64,000 nucleotides of DNA from Nyssa sinensis. Lineage: Eukaryota > Streptophyta > Magnoliopsida > Cornales > Nyssaceae. Made by a program: the position numbers and the translations under genes. Shown here in pieces: positions 1 through 10,113 of the stretch; position 1 is the first letter of the stretch, and every line of letters starts with the position of its first letter. A model generated the notes under the pieces. The model made no database searches, was not told the origin of the DNA, and was given only the letters and a program-made list of their open reading frames with translations. Location of the stretch: assembly GCA_008638375.1 (NCBI GenBank), contig CM018046.1, positions 39,671,706 to 39,735,705 of the forward strand, in the 5' to 3' direction.

Positions 1-713
1 AGTTTTTTTTTTAAAGTAAATAAAACATATGTGTGGAGTTAATTTTTTAAAATTAATATCTAGCACAATAAACAAAAGAAAATACAGTAAGGCAAGAAAA
101 TAAACAAGGAAATGATAGTATAAATGATATTTTGCTCAAAATGCTACAAGTAGTAAATCTTTAACAATCAAAAGTTGCACGTACTCAACATTATCCAAAA
201 CTACTGGTTCAGATCATGGTTCATATTGAATCGAACACCATTAATTTCTGCCTTAATAAGGGACACTTAAATTGGAATGGAGGGAGTTTTTGCTAATGAT
301 ATTGATTAATTGATCAAACTATGTAAGAATAAATGTTAAATTAGAGGTTTGGAGAGAGACTTTTCTAAGGAAGGTTTAAGATAAACAGGACTAAAATTAT
401 GTATAAAAATGTAACTTTAACAAAACAAGGAATATAAGTAAGAATGTAAAAAAGATTGAGAATCAAGAACCAGCAAGAAGTGAACAGTTTGCTACTTAGG
501 TTCCTTTTTCTATAAAAAGAGAGGTTGGTGATGATATTGCTTATGAAAGTAAGGGACGATGGGTTAAGTGAAAGAGTACTTCTAGTATATTATGTGATCG
601 ATATATACTGCAAAAAACCTAAAAGGTAAATTCAATACATAGGTATTAGACTAACTTTACTTTATAGGATAGAATGTTGAGTAGTTAAGAAGCAATATGT
701 TCATAAAATGAGT
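1..713. repeat. Segmental duplication copy A, block 1
   Basis: This block matches 33759-34459 of copy B almost base for base, with scattered substitutions and small indels. It starts at the window edge, so the duplication may extend further left. The match stops at 713, where the Tat-type element begins; copy B continues with other sequence. It holds the 5' part of a decayed LINE reverse transcriptase and no intact gene. Confidence 0.93.
330..713 (+). pseudogene. LINE reverse transcriptase remnant (copy A, 5' part)
   Basis: Read on the plus strand in shifting frames, this stretch gives the plant LINE RT pattern around LSRTKTEYMECNF, then the SIKREIGDD region, then the LYGxECWxVKKQ motif near 670-700. 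These are landmarks of the thumb and C-terminal part of non-LTR reverse transcriptases. Stops and frameshifts are frequent, so it is non-functional. The same remnant is continuous in copy B at about 34080-34675. In copy A it is cut by the Tat element and resumes at 9951-10113. The LINE insertion therefore predates the duplication. Confidence 0.75.
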
Positions 714-892
714 GAGCAAGAGATATCGCCATTGTTGATTAGTGAAGCCCGAAGAGTATTCGTCTTTCGAAGCTTTATTTTTAGTTGTTTTCAGGTTTAT
801 TCTCCTTTATTTCTGCTTGTTTTCAATTTTCTCCCTTATTGTTCTTCTCCATTTTTGCTTTTTCTCTTCATTTTATCATTTTTTGCCAATGT

Positions 893-2711
893 CGGCATCT
901 ACTACATCTTCTGGTGTCGGAGATGGCAGCAGGAAGTTCCTCGGAAACTTATGTGTCATCCCAATCTCAAACTGTGGGTGGCAGTGCCTTTCGGTAATGC
1001 CGGAAATAGGTTGAGAGAGTCCCCTTCAAGCTCTGAAGTTAGGATTATGGATGCCTTTATAGAACCCAGGAATAGGGTTGGGGAGGCCTCTAGCAGGCCC
1101 TCTCAAAGAGAAGAAGGAGGAAGTGCCATCACCCAAAGTATGTTAGACGAACTGAGGGTGACCTATGAATTCCGCTCCAATGTTACTTGTAGGGTACCGA
1201 GCCCCTAGACCGTTCGCACGATATTCATGAGGGCGAGATTTGTGTCTACCTTGCTTGGTTCGAGACGGGGCTGAGGCTCCCTCTCCCTAATCTAGTTAAG
1301 CAATTCTTTATTTGGTTCAAACTCTGCCTTGCCAACCTCAGCCTTAACAGTTGGAGGCACTTGCTAGGGTTCATAGCTCTAGGTCATCTTAATGATGTCG
1401 AAGTAACAGTAGAGCTGATCCGTAGTAAAATGGATTTCAAATATATGAGGTCGGAAGGCCTCTTCTATATGCCCTTCGATAGGGGGTTCAGACCTCTTTC
1501 CTTTGTGCCAACTTCCAACAAAACCTGGAAGAAATGGTACTTCTTCATAGGAGGAGGATGGGAGATAGAGAACTTCCAAGGCCAGACTTCGACATTCCCC
1601 TGAAGTACGGGGTTTAAGGGTGAGACCCCTTTTCCTTGTGATAAATTTACTTCTGTTTATTCTTTTACTTCTGAACTCTTACCATTGTTTTTTATGTCTT
1701 CTGTGCAGACAAGAGTGCTTGGAAGTGGTCAATTTTCACAGTTGATCTTCAGGACAAGTACCGTAGCCTCCTTCAGACCAGGAATCGGGACTTCAGAGTC
1801 ATCTTTACGTCAAAAAATTTGATGGCACTTGACCAGGACAAGGACCGGGTAGAGGGCTTGAAGAAGTCCTTGATGAGCAAATGGGCTCCTATAAAAAAGA
1901 AGGTTAGGGGGCCTTCTTCTCCTGTTGGTCCTCCTCAAACTAAGAAGATGAGTATCGTAACTGACCCTTCCACCTCAGCATCGCCCAGGAAGGACATCGT
2001 TATAAGGGAGCCTGCTCCTACGCCTGCCCTCACCCCCGAAGTCCAGAAGAAGGGGAAGGTAAGGATGGCAGTTGACCTTGCTATGCTGCTTGACGGTTAT
2101 AAGGCCACAATGCAGGTCATTAACAGATTTTGGATGGAGGCTCCCTAGAGACACAAGGGGCTGAGCACTCAGTAGACCATCACTGAAGTGATGAGCATCC
2201 AGATGAAGGTAACTACCGTACTATCTTTCTTTGTGCTTTATTTTGTTTCCTGTTTTGATCTACCTATTTGTTGTTATACAGACCATGCATGGCCTTACTG
2301 CCCTAATAGGAGTCTGCCTTGGATCCACTAGCCGTGGAGAAACTCCAAGACAAGCTGGATGAGGCTAGGCTTCAGCTCGGGACAGCCCAATCAAATGCCT
2401 TGGCTGCAAAATAGAGGTTCAGAGAGGTGAACAACTCTTTTTCTATCATGGAGTTCGAGAGGGATTCATTTCTTCGTCAATTGGAGGAGCTGAAAAAGGA
2501 GAATAACGAGCTTCAGGCCTCCGTTGCTCAGAAGGCCAAGGAAACCAAGGCTGCGACTGAAGCAGCAATGAAAGCTGAGGTCGAAGGGATGGGTGAGGAG
2601 CTCATACAGCACGGCTATGATTCCTTTAAGTCTAAGCTCCTCGTCAAATATTCAGATTTTGACCTGTTAGTGATTGAGGATGATGATGATTTAGCCAGAC
2701 CTCTAGTTTAG
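893..2711 (+). pseudogene. Antisense extra ORF of the Tat element (putative gypsy-type Transposase_28-like protein)
   Basis: This frame runs opposite to gag-pol. After a Ser/Thr-rich start near 893 it shows the block GEICVYLAWFETGLRLPLPN (about 1231-1290), then SLNSWRHLLGFIALG, then KTWKKWYFFIGGGWEIE (about 1520-1572). This matches the plant family Pfam calls putative gypsy type transposon. A Pro/Ser-rich linker (1819-2146) and a coiled-coil segment rich in Glu/Lys/Ala (2427-2711) follow, as is usual in that family. Two likely introns interrupt it: 1620-1708 (GTGAG to CTGTGCAG) and 2209-2281 (GTAACT to ATACAG). At least one frameshift (about 1570-1600) and several stops make it a pseudogene. 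Its natural 5' end may lie in the deleted left part. Confidence 0.7.
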
Positions 2712-3280
2712 GAGATGAACTCTTGTACTCTTTTTTCTTTTGTTTTTGATGTATCTAAGTTTTTGATGAATGAAATCAACTTCCTTCAGAGCTTGGGCTT
2801 GTGTATTTTTATTCTTACGAATTGTAATACTTATAAGTTTTGAGGATTGCTGTAGATGCCAAGTAGATTCATCACTGTCCCAAATCATTGTTGCTCTGTA
2901 ATATATGTTTGGGCTTTAGCCTTTTAAACTTGTAATTAGTGTAAGAAAAGATGTTCATGAGCTAATTGCATTTCAGACCAGCCCTTGAACTGTTTATGAT
3001 CAGAAGCTACCTTCCGAGTAGAGCAATTTATTTAATTGAATTTGCTTTAAGAAAACCTGATAATAATTGAACCTGAATTTAATAACGGAGGCAGTTGAAT
3101 CAAAACTTGTACTGAGTAACTTGAACAGGAGGACTTGTGTCCACTAGGACTTAACAATAACCGGATAAGAAAACTTTAAACAATTCCCTTATGATTTGAT
3201 CTTTGAATGAGATGTCTGATAGGAGGTAACCGAGCTGGTTAGAGTTCCGTGGATACTTCTGTACGAAGGACTGTATATTA
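2712..3280. other. Non-coding spacer of the Tat element
   Basis: This lies between the end of the antisense frame and the tandem repeat array. No coding similarity or structured RNA was recognised. In elements of this lineage the equivalent stretch is a variable untranslated region. Confidence 0.6.
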
Positions 3281-3577
3281 AGATGGACCAGACCTGGGGG
3301 TCTGTGCATTGGATAGACCAGGCCTAAAGGACTTATAATGGATACAAGGCTTTAGGGGTCAATAAGATGGACCAGACCTGGGGGTCTGTACATTTAAGAG
3401 GACCAAGCCTAAAAGACTTGTAATGGATACAAGGCTTTAAGGGTCAATAAGATGGACCAGACCTAGGGGTCTGTTCATTTAGAGGACCAGGCCTGAAGGA
3501 CTTGTACTAGATACAAGGCTTTAGGGGTCAATAAGATGGACCAGACCTAGGGGTCTGTGCATTAAGATGAGACTGCC
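3281..3577. repeat. 84-85 bp tandem repeat in the Tat element 3' region
   Basis: The start AGATGGACCAGACCT recurs at 3281, 3365, 3450 and 3534, giving three full units of 84-85 bp and a partial fourth. Each unit contains two similar halves, one around GACCAGACCTGGGGGTCTG and one around GACCAGGCCTAAAGGACTT, so the unit itself looks like an older duplication. Tandem arrays between pol and the 3' LTR are a known trait of Tat-lineage elements such as Retand. Confidence 0.93.
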
Positions 3578-3599
3578 TTTTTTTGAAAGAATGCAACAG

Positions 3600-4760
3600 A
3601 GAAAAACTTTTATTGATAATATTTTCGTAGGTGTTCTACATTCCATGGTCTGGGTACAGGATTCCAAGCTATGTCTTCTAACCAATATGTGGTAGGTCGG
3701 ACAATCTTCGTTACTCTATAGGGCCCTTCCCAATTAGGGTGATAGTTTTCCCATAGTGGAATCTTTGGTGTTTGGGAACACCTTTCTTAGAACAAGATCC
3801 CTGATTTGGAAACTCAGGGGTTTTAGCCCAGACTTGGAACTGTTAGCCATCTTGTGCTGATATGCTTTCCATCCTGATTCTGGCTTGATCACGCTTTTCT
3901 TCGAGTAAGTCCAAGTTCTCTACAAGCTGATGATCATTGGTCCTTTGGTTGAAAGCTTCCGTCCTTAGGATAGACACACCGATCTCCACAGGAATTACTG
4001 CTTCTGAGCCATAGGCTAGTGAGAATGGAGTTTCAGAGATAGGTATTCTTCTGGTGGTTCTGTAGGCCCAGAGAACACCAGGAAGTTCTTCAATCTATAT
4101 TCTTTTGGCTTCTTCCAACCTTTTCTTGAGGGCATCAAGGATGGTTCGGTTAGTGACCTCTGCTTGCTTATTGGCTTGGGGGTGACCAGGTGAGGAAAAA
4201 TGGTGACTAATGTGCAGGTCTTGATAGAATTTCTTGAAAACCCTCCCTGCAAATTGTGTACCGTTGTCTATGATGATAACTCATGGTATACTAAACCTAC
4301 AGACAATATTCTTCCAAGAGAAGTTTTTGACTTCTGTCTCTGTGATATGAGTGAGGGGTTCCACCTCTGCCCATTTGGAGAAATAGTCAATGGCGACTAT
4401 AAGATATTTCTTGTTCGGTGTGACTTTTGGTAGTAGCCCAACGATGTCCATTCCCCATTGAGCAAAGGGCTATGAGCTAGCAATCAGAATGAGCTCATGG
4501 TGGGGCTGGTTCTGATATGGAGCGAATCGTTGGCATTTGTCACACTTCCGAACATACTCTTTTGCTTGCTTCAACATGTTAGGCCAATAATAGTCCTGCG
4601 TTAGAGCTCGGTGGGCTAGAGTTCTGCCGCCATTGTGATTGCCACAAATCTCCTTGTGAATTTTAGCCAAGACATATTTGGACTCTTTTGGAGCCAGACA
4701 CTGCAGCAAGGGTTGAGAATAGGATCTTCGGTAGAGCTTCCTATTTAAGATCAAGTACCG
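3600..4760 (-). pseudogene. Tat integrase remnant
   Basis: The zinc-binding HHCC domain is clear at about 4510-4680: H-x3-CGNHNGGRTLAHRALTQDYY-WPNM followed by CDKCQRFAP. This domain binds the retroelement DNA ends. The catalytic core further down (4470-3600) survives only as short pieces in changing frames with many stops. It follows RNase H, as expected in Ty3/gypsy pol. It is non-functional. Confidence 0.8.
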
Positions 4761-4788
4761 AGCTGCCCTGATTCAGATTCTTCTAGCT

Positions 4789-5450
4789 TTATTCTTGTCT
4801 TCTGGGAGGAGTCCTTCTTCCAGGTACTAGGAGGATGAGAGTCATCCAATTCTGGGTTTGTTCAATAACTTGGGCGACTTGAACCTCTTCTATGCTTGGC
4901 CTCGGCTGGTGAAAGATTTTTAGAGTAGAATCTTCTTCCGTCTTGAGACGAGATGCCATGCTCGCCAAAGCATCAGCTCGAGAGTTCTGGCCTCTTTTTA
5001 TCTTTTGGATTGTGAAAGTTTGGAAGAAGCGCTTCAACAAATTGACCAATTCTGAATACCAAAGCATCCTGTCGTCTTTGATGAAAAATTCTTTTAGAAC
5101 TTGGCTTACCACCAGTTGGGAATCAGAGAAGACTTCGAGGTTCTGAGCTTCGCATTCCAGGGTTAGTTTTATCCCAAGGATAAGGACTTCGTATTCAGCT
5201 TCATTATTGGAAGCTCTGAACCCCAAACTGATTGCCTTTTCTGCCATAAGCCCATCAGGGGATTGTAGTACCAGGCCGACTGCCAAAACCATGGTCTGTG
5301 GATGACCATAGGTGTAAAGCCGCCATGTACCCTAGCTTTCACAAAGCTGAGCCACGTCTTGTAGTGCTGGGGTGAAGTCAGTGACAAAATCGGGCAAGGC
5401 TTGCCCTTTAATAGAGGTTCGTAGGACATAGGATATGTCAAATTCCCCCT
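4789..5450 (-). pseudogene. Tat RNase H remnant
   Basis: The segment 5292-4789 is the plant gypsy RNase H domain, which removes the RNA strand during reverse transcription. Visible catalytic-type motifs are the Glu of SNNEAEYEVLI, the Asp of FSDSQLVV and the Asp of SRADALASMA. The first catalytic Asp, normally in a VDGSS-like motif just upstream, is not recognisable. The reading frame breaks near 5292, so the domain is probably dead. It sits directly downstream of the reverse transcriptase. Confidence 0.85.
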
Positions 5451-5559
5451 AGTTCCATAGGATCATTTGACTAAATGTCCTAAGACCTCAGGCTTCCTTA
5501 GGACTGATTTCAGTGGATAGGCCATTGGAATCTCAATAGGATGCAGCTTGGTAGTAAAG

Positions 5560-6700
5560 TCGGAACTTCTGTGCCGAAACTATGAGAGCAAAGGCCAGCT
5601 TTTCAATTTCAGGATATCTTTTCTCTATGTCTAATAGAGCTCTGTTGACATAGAATATGGGTTTCTGAACACCTCTGTCCTATCTAACCAGTACAAAATT
5701 GAGAACGTTTTCGGAGACAGCAAGATAAAGGAGTAGTTTTTCCCCTTGGATTGGTTTTGACAATAGTTTAGGGGAAGCCAAGTATTCCTTCAGTTCTTGG
5801 AAAGCTTCTTCACATTCCTCTGACCACTGTAAGGTTCTGTTACCCTTCAAGGCTTTGAAGAATGATAAGTAATGATAAGTGGACTTGGAGATAAATCTAC
5901 TCAGAGCTGCAATAATGCCGTTCAGAGCTTGAATGTCTTTCTTGGTCTTTGGCGACTCCAGCCTAATCAATGCTCTGATCTGAGTGGGGTCTACTTCAAT
6001 ACCTTTTTTAAAGACAATGTACCACAAGAACTTTCCCTTGGTTACACCGAAGGTGCACTTTGAGGGATTCAGTTTCATCTTATATTGGTTCAGGAATGTC
6101 AAAGGTTTGAGCCAAGTGCTGAAGATGGCTGCTCTTCTGTAAGCTTTTGACCAGCATATCGTCTATATAAACCTCTATGGTGTTTCCTATCAGAGGACTG
6201 AACATCTTATTGACCAGACGCTAATATGTTGCCCCAGCATTTTTTAGTTCGAACGGCATCACTCTATAGCAATAGAGACCTCGTTCCGTAATGAAGGCTG
6301 TCTTTTCCTGGTCTGGCGGGTGCATTTGGATTTGGTTGTATCCAGAGTAAGCATCCATGAAGCTCATGAGTTCATGCCCTGTAGTGGCATCGACCTAGCT
6401 GATCAATCTGTGGGAGAGGGAAGCTATCTTTGGGACAAGCCTTGTTGAGGTCTGCATAGTTAACACTAGAATCTCAACTTGCCACTTTTCTTCTTAACCA
6501 AAACGGTGTTGGCTAGCCATTCTGGGTAATATACTTCTCGTATCATCTTGGCCTCAAGCAGTCTCTGGACCTCTTTATTAATAATACGATGTCGCTCTAG
6601 AGCGAGTGTCCTTATTTTTTGTCTTACTGGTGGGTGGTCAGCATCTACCATCAATGATAAGTAATGAGGTTTGGATCAATGCCCTCCATATCCTTTGTTT
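5560..6700 (-). pseudogene. Tat reverse transcriptase remnant
   Basis: The fingers are seen at 6654-6466 (VRQKIRTLALERHRIINKEV, then a Tyr-Pro-x-Trp-Leu-Ala-Asn block and VKKKSGKLRF). The catalytic YIDD box is at 6158-6169 in the context VYIDDMLVKS. The thumb and connection follow at 6102-5680 (LNPSKCTFGV, GIEVDPTQI, then ALSRFISKST). These are the expected Ty3/gypsy RT landmarks in the right order. Stops and frameshifts separate them, for example right after GKLRF and between the YIDD box and the thumb. It is non-functional. Confidence 0.88.
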
Positions 6701-7189
6701 CCAAAGCGAACATAGAGAGGTTGTCTTTCAGGAATTCTATCATCTCTTCCTGCTCGGCAGGTGTCAGGTCTGGACTGATCTGTAAGTAACGCCCTTGCTC
6801 TTCAGTGCTAACCAGCACTTTGAGGGGTCCCCTACGAGCTTGGCTTTGCTGTCCCTTCCTCTAGGGCTCAGAGGCTCATCAATTCTAGAAGGACAGTCTT
6901 TTGCCTCATAATGGTGGGAGAGGTCTGGATCCATGCATTTAAGAGCGTGCAGTAATTGCTATTTAGAGGCTCTCTCCTTGAGCGCGAGAGTATGACACTT
7001 TCGAGAGGTCGGTTGACATTCCTTTGATGGAGTAGACAACATGATTGTGGACGTATTTCAAGCATTAGTGGAGGGTCGAGGTGATCGCTCCCATTTGGTG
7101 TAGCCAAGGTCTTCCAATTATGACGTTGTAAGGGGACTTGGCATTCAGAACCATGTATTCTAACATCGTGGTCTTTTGTCCATCTCATT

Positions 7190-7470
7190 CTCCTACTGTG
7201 GTAGGAAAGTCAATCCTCCCTAGTGGGGTATTGAGGTTCCCGTCCAGTCTTGCCATGATTGCAACGGTGGGTTTGATGTCATTGGGGTTGAGCTTCATCT
7301 GTTTGAGGGGTTCGTAGAATACCAAATTCACAGAACTCCTTGTGTCCACCAAGACTCTTCGGATCTCAAAGTTGGCAATCTTGAGGGAGATAACGAGGGC
7401 ATCACTGTGAGGACAGTGTACTCCTGCAGGATCTTGATCTGAAAACTAGATCTCAGGCACAGGCTTCAAT
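7190..7470 (-). pseudogene. Tat aspartic protease remnant with altered active site
   Basis: On the minus strand the protease reads ...RVLVDTRSSVN... around 7350, then QMKLNPNDIKPT. The retropepsin active triad is normally Asp-Thr-Gly; here the third residue is Arg. The related fragment at 28677-29600 keeps Asp-Thr-Gly at the same place, so the Arg is a private mutation of this copy. The domain lies between gag and reverse transcriptase, as in Ty3/gypsy elements. Confidence 0.82.
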
Positions 7471-7570
7471 CTTTTCTCAATATTGGAAATCTATAGTATG
7501 CTAGGAGTAGCTCTAGCCTCCCGAGCATACATTTTCCTTGCTCTGTTGGACGTTACTGCTGCCGGGGTGT

Positions 7571-9300
7571 CTACATGGAGGACGAAGATAACCTGATTGT
7601 TCGACTGCTGAGGCTCATTCCTTCCATCTCTTTGTTCTGGCCTTTGCTTTGGCCTCCTCTGCTAGGGCCTGTCATCACGGAGGTTTTGTCTCCCTTCCTG
7701 CCTGACAAACTCCCGCAGCCGTCCTCTTCGTATGAGCTGCTCAATTTCAGGTTTAAGGGACCTGCATGCATCAGTGGTATGCCCGTAGTCCTTGTGGAAA
7801 TCACAATACTTACTCCGGTCTCGGTGGCTGAGATCGCCTTTTAACGGCTCTGGCCATTTTAGGTTTTTACGTGTTCGGACTTGCCGAAGTATGTGAGTTA
7901 GGGAGGCGTTCAGAGGAGTAAAGGTGGTGAACCCCCTTGGAGCAGTGCTGTTTGGAGTTTTGGAGGTAGTTCTTCTGTCTGGGCTTCTGACCCTCTTCCT
8001 GATTGTACTGGAGTATTTCTTCCAGTCATCCTGCTAGGCTTGTTCTTTACTCTTTTGAGAAGGGCTCTTTGCTTCTTCTAGATTTATGTACTTCCTAGCT
8101 CGATCCATGAGGGTTGCTATGTCGGTAGGAGGACTCTTTGTCAGAGAATCCCTGAAGCCTCTTTGTGCGAGTCCAGAGGTCATAGCAGTTACCAAAAAGC
8201 TCGGGATGCAATCTGTAATCTCTGTGAGCTCAGGCATTGAAACGTGCAATGTACTCTCGGAGGGGCTCCTCTTTGGACTGTTTTACTTTAAGCAAGAATT
8301 CTATGCCGTTTCCTCAACCTTTTGCTAGTCATGAACCTGTCTAGGAAGCGTCTGTCGAGCTCGTAGAAACTGGTGACTGAGTTCGGTGGGAGATGGTGGA
8401 ACCACTTCAGTGCTGTGCCTTTGAGGCTGGTAATGAATGTACGGCACATAAAGGCGTAAGAAGCCCCTGTGTAGTTCCATGGTGTGCTGGTAATGAGAAA
8501 GATGGTCCCCCGGGTCCCCAGTCCCATCGTAAGGGGTGAACTTTGAGACGACAAATTTCCTTGGCCTCTCCTCATTCATGATAGTAGGGGTGACCTGGCG
8601 AGGCGAGCCTTTCGAGCAGCCTGGTTAGTTCGTCCTGCTCTAGAGGGATTTGAATACCTTTCATCACAACAGTACGATCCATAGAGTTCGCAACTTCTTC
8701 AACTCTTCATGGGTCCCTAGGTGGGACTTATTGTGAGTCTTGCTTTGTAGTGTCGGCCCCTACATGAATGGGATGAGCATGTCCCATGGTTGGAGGAGGA
8801 TTTTGGTGCTCCTAAGCTGGAAGAACTGGAGCCATTTGAGGTTGAGACTCTTGCGGCGCTGTATTTGCTCCTTAAGCCCCCGGGGTTGAAGCCCTAGTGG
8901 TGCTTCGATAATGGATGTTTGGAATAAAGGTTGGTATCCCCCTGCCTTACGGCTGCTTGATGGCTGGGGGTCTCTACCAATGTGGGTGGCACCTTGGGGG
9001 TACACCGGTTGATTACTGGGAATCTCTTCATGAAATCCTCCATCCGTAGTGGCAGTAGGAGGTTGTGTCCTTTGATCAGCCGTGTTGACGGGTGGATTCA
9101 AAGGGCTGGTTCCGTAATTCTAGGTAAGCATCACCAGGGTTTTGGACATGGCAAGAAGCTATTCTTGCATTAACTCGTTCTGTCGCTTAACTAGGTCAAG
9201 TTGTTGCTGCATGGGATCAGTTATTCGTCCCCTTCCTCGTCCGGCAGGTGGCCGGGGTTGAGGGTTTTGAACATTCTTCCTCGATCGGAGATTGGGAGCT
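7571..9300 (-). pseudogene. Tat gag remnant
   Basis: The capsid-type gag domain is at about 8579-8288, with KFTPYDGTGDPGDHLSHYQH in one frame and SLKGTALKWFHHLPPNSVTS in another, so there is a frameshift between them. Next comes DRARKYINLEEAK (about 8110-8070). A zinc-knuckle-like Cys/His block follows (about 7810-7670; KYCDFHKDYGHTTDAC, then EIEQLIRRGRLREF). A proline-rich N-terminal part lies at about 9101-8760. Gag packages the element RNA. Frames shift repeatedly and the protein cannot be made whole. Confidence 0.85.
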
Positions 9301-9366
9301 ATGGTCTTTCATTGTGAAGGATGATGAGTTTGTTCGTAAGTAAAGCACTTTTTTTAGAAGAACGAT

Positions 9367-9390
9367 TGTCGTTCCCACAGACGACGCCAA
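9367..9390 (-). other. Primer-binding site region of the Tat element
   Basis: The minus strand just inside the 5' LTR reads TTGGCGTCGTCTGTGGGAAC. This is one base away from the TGGCGCCGTCTGTGGGAA sequence that commonly follows the 5' LTR in plant Tat-related elements. It starts about two bases after the LTR end at 9392. It fixes both the LTR boundary and the orientation of the element. Confidence 0.75.
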
Positions 9391-9391
9391 C

Positions 9392-9950
9392 TGATGCTGC
9401 ACTTTTTGGTCGGTAGGGGCTCCGAACTCCGTTGCCTGAGGAATACTCAAAGAGAAGGATCAGAGGGCCACCAGATTGGTTCCGGCGATAGCCGTTCCGA
9501 TGCTTAAGTCAATAAAACTGAATTGAAAGACTGTAATTGTAAACCAAAGAATGAGCATGAATCTAATAGCTTACCTTAGGGTTTTATTTATAGGCTACTG
9601 GTTTCCTAATTTGATTAGGATTTGGAGCCATGAATATAGGGATTTGATCATCGGAGAACGGCAGTTATCATGTTGGACATTGCACTTAATAAATATCCGT
9701 ATGTGACAGTTTCCTTGTTGAAAACTGTTTCATTTTCCTTAGCTCGGTAGGATAGTCAAGGACGGTGATGAGCTCTGAACCCTGAGGGATGCTCTAAGGC
9801 CTTGTGCTCAGACCTGTGAGTTCTGAAGGCTAAGCCTAAGCTTGCTCTGGATGATTGATTGTCTGAGTCTGCTCTGGAATGGCCGAGCTTTAACTAGTCT
9901 GTAGTCACACGTGTCACATGGAGGCTGGTCTATCACTTTGTGGTATATCA
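9392..9950 (-). mobile_element. 5' LTR of the Tat element
   Basis: It is bounded on the minus strand by TGATATACC... (9950) and ...GCAGCATCA (9392), so it has TG...CA ends and is 559 bp long. The outer edge is confirmed by alignment with the empty site in copy B, because host sequence resumes at 9951. No second copy exists in the window. Confidence 0.8.
9583..9592 (-). promoter_or_regulatory. Probable TATA box of the Tat LTR
   Basis: The minus strand carries CTATAAATAAAACCC. It lies in the middle of the LTR about 200 bp before its 3' end, where U3 promoters of plant LTRs are usually found. Initiation would be expected about 30 bp lower, near 9550. Confidence 0.5.
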
Positions 9951-10113
9951 TTAGAAATGAATATATGTGTGAGATGGTCGAAGATCAGACATCTATTGGA
10001 AATAAATGAGATAACACCGATTAAGATGGTTTGGTCATATACAGCAAAAACCAGATTAAAGGTAAAGCTAGGGGAACAGATAGATTGAAATTAAGATTCA
10101 TGTAGCGGACCCC
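9951..10113. repeat. Segmental duplication copy A, block 2
   Basis: It matches 34516-34678 of copy B. It carries the C-terminal part of the LINE remnant, with the conserved RxRWFGH-like region visible as LIKMVWSY at about 10020. It ends with ACCCC (10109-10113), the left target duplication of the next insertion. Confidence 0.92.

Larger units (their letters stand above)
714..9950 (-). mobile_element. Decayed Tat-lineage Ty3/gypsy retrotransposon, 3' LTR missing
   Basis: On the minus strand the order is 5' LTR (9950-9392), primer-binding site, gag, protease, reverse transcriptase, RNase H and integrase. After these come a spacer with tandem repeats and an oppositely oriented reading frame. 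This gag-pol order, together with antisense extra ORFs between pol and the 3' LTR, is known for the Tat lineage. All domains carry stops or frameshifts. No sequence matching the 5' LTR occurs at the left end. Compared with copy B, 56 bp of host DNA (34460-34515) are missing there, so the 3' LTR was lost by a deletion that reached into the flank. The right flank TTAGA (9951-9955) aligns with TTATA (34516-34520) in the empty site. Confidence 0.88.

Noticed and set aside
7575..7844. Plus-strand frame opposite gag
   Set aside because: It is a shadow of the minus-strand gag Cys/His block; the minus-strand similarity is far stronger.
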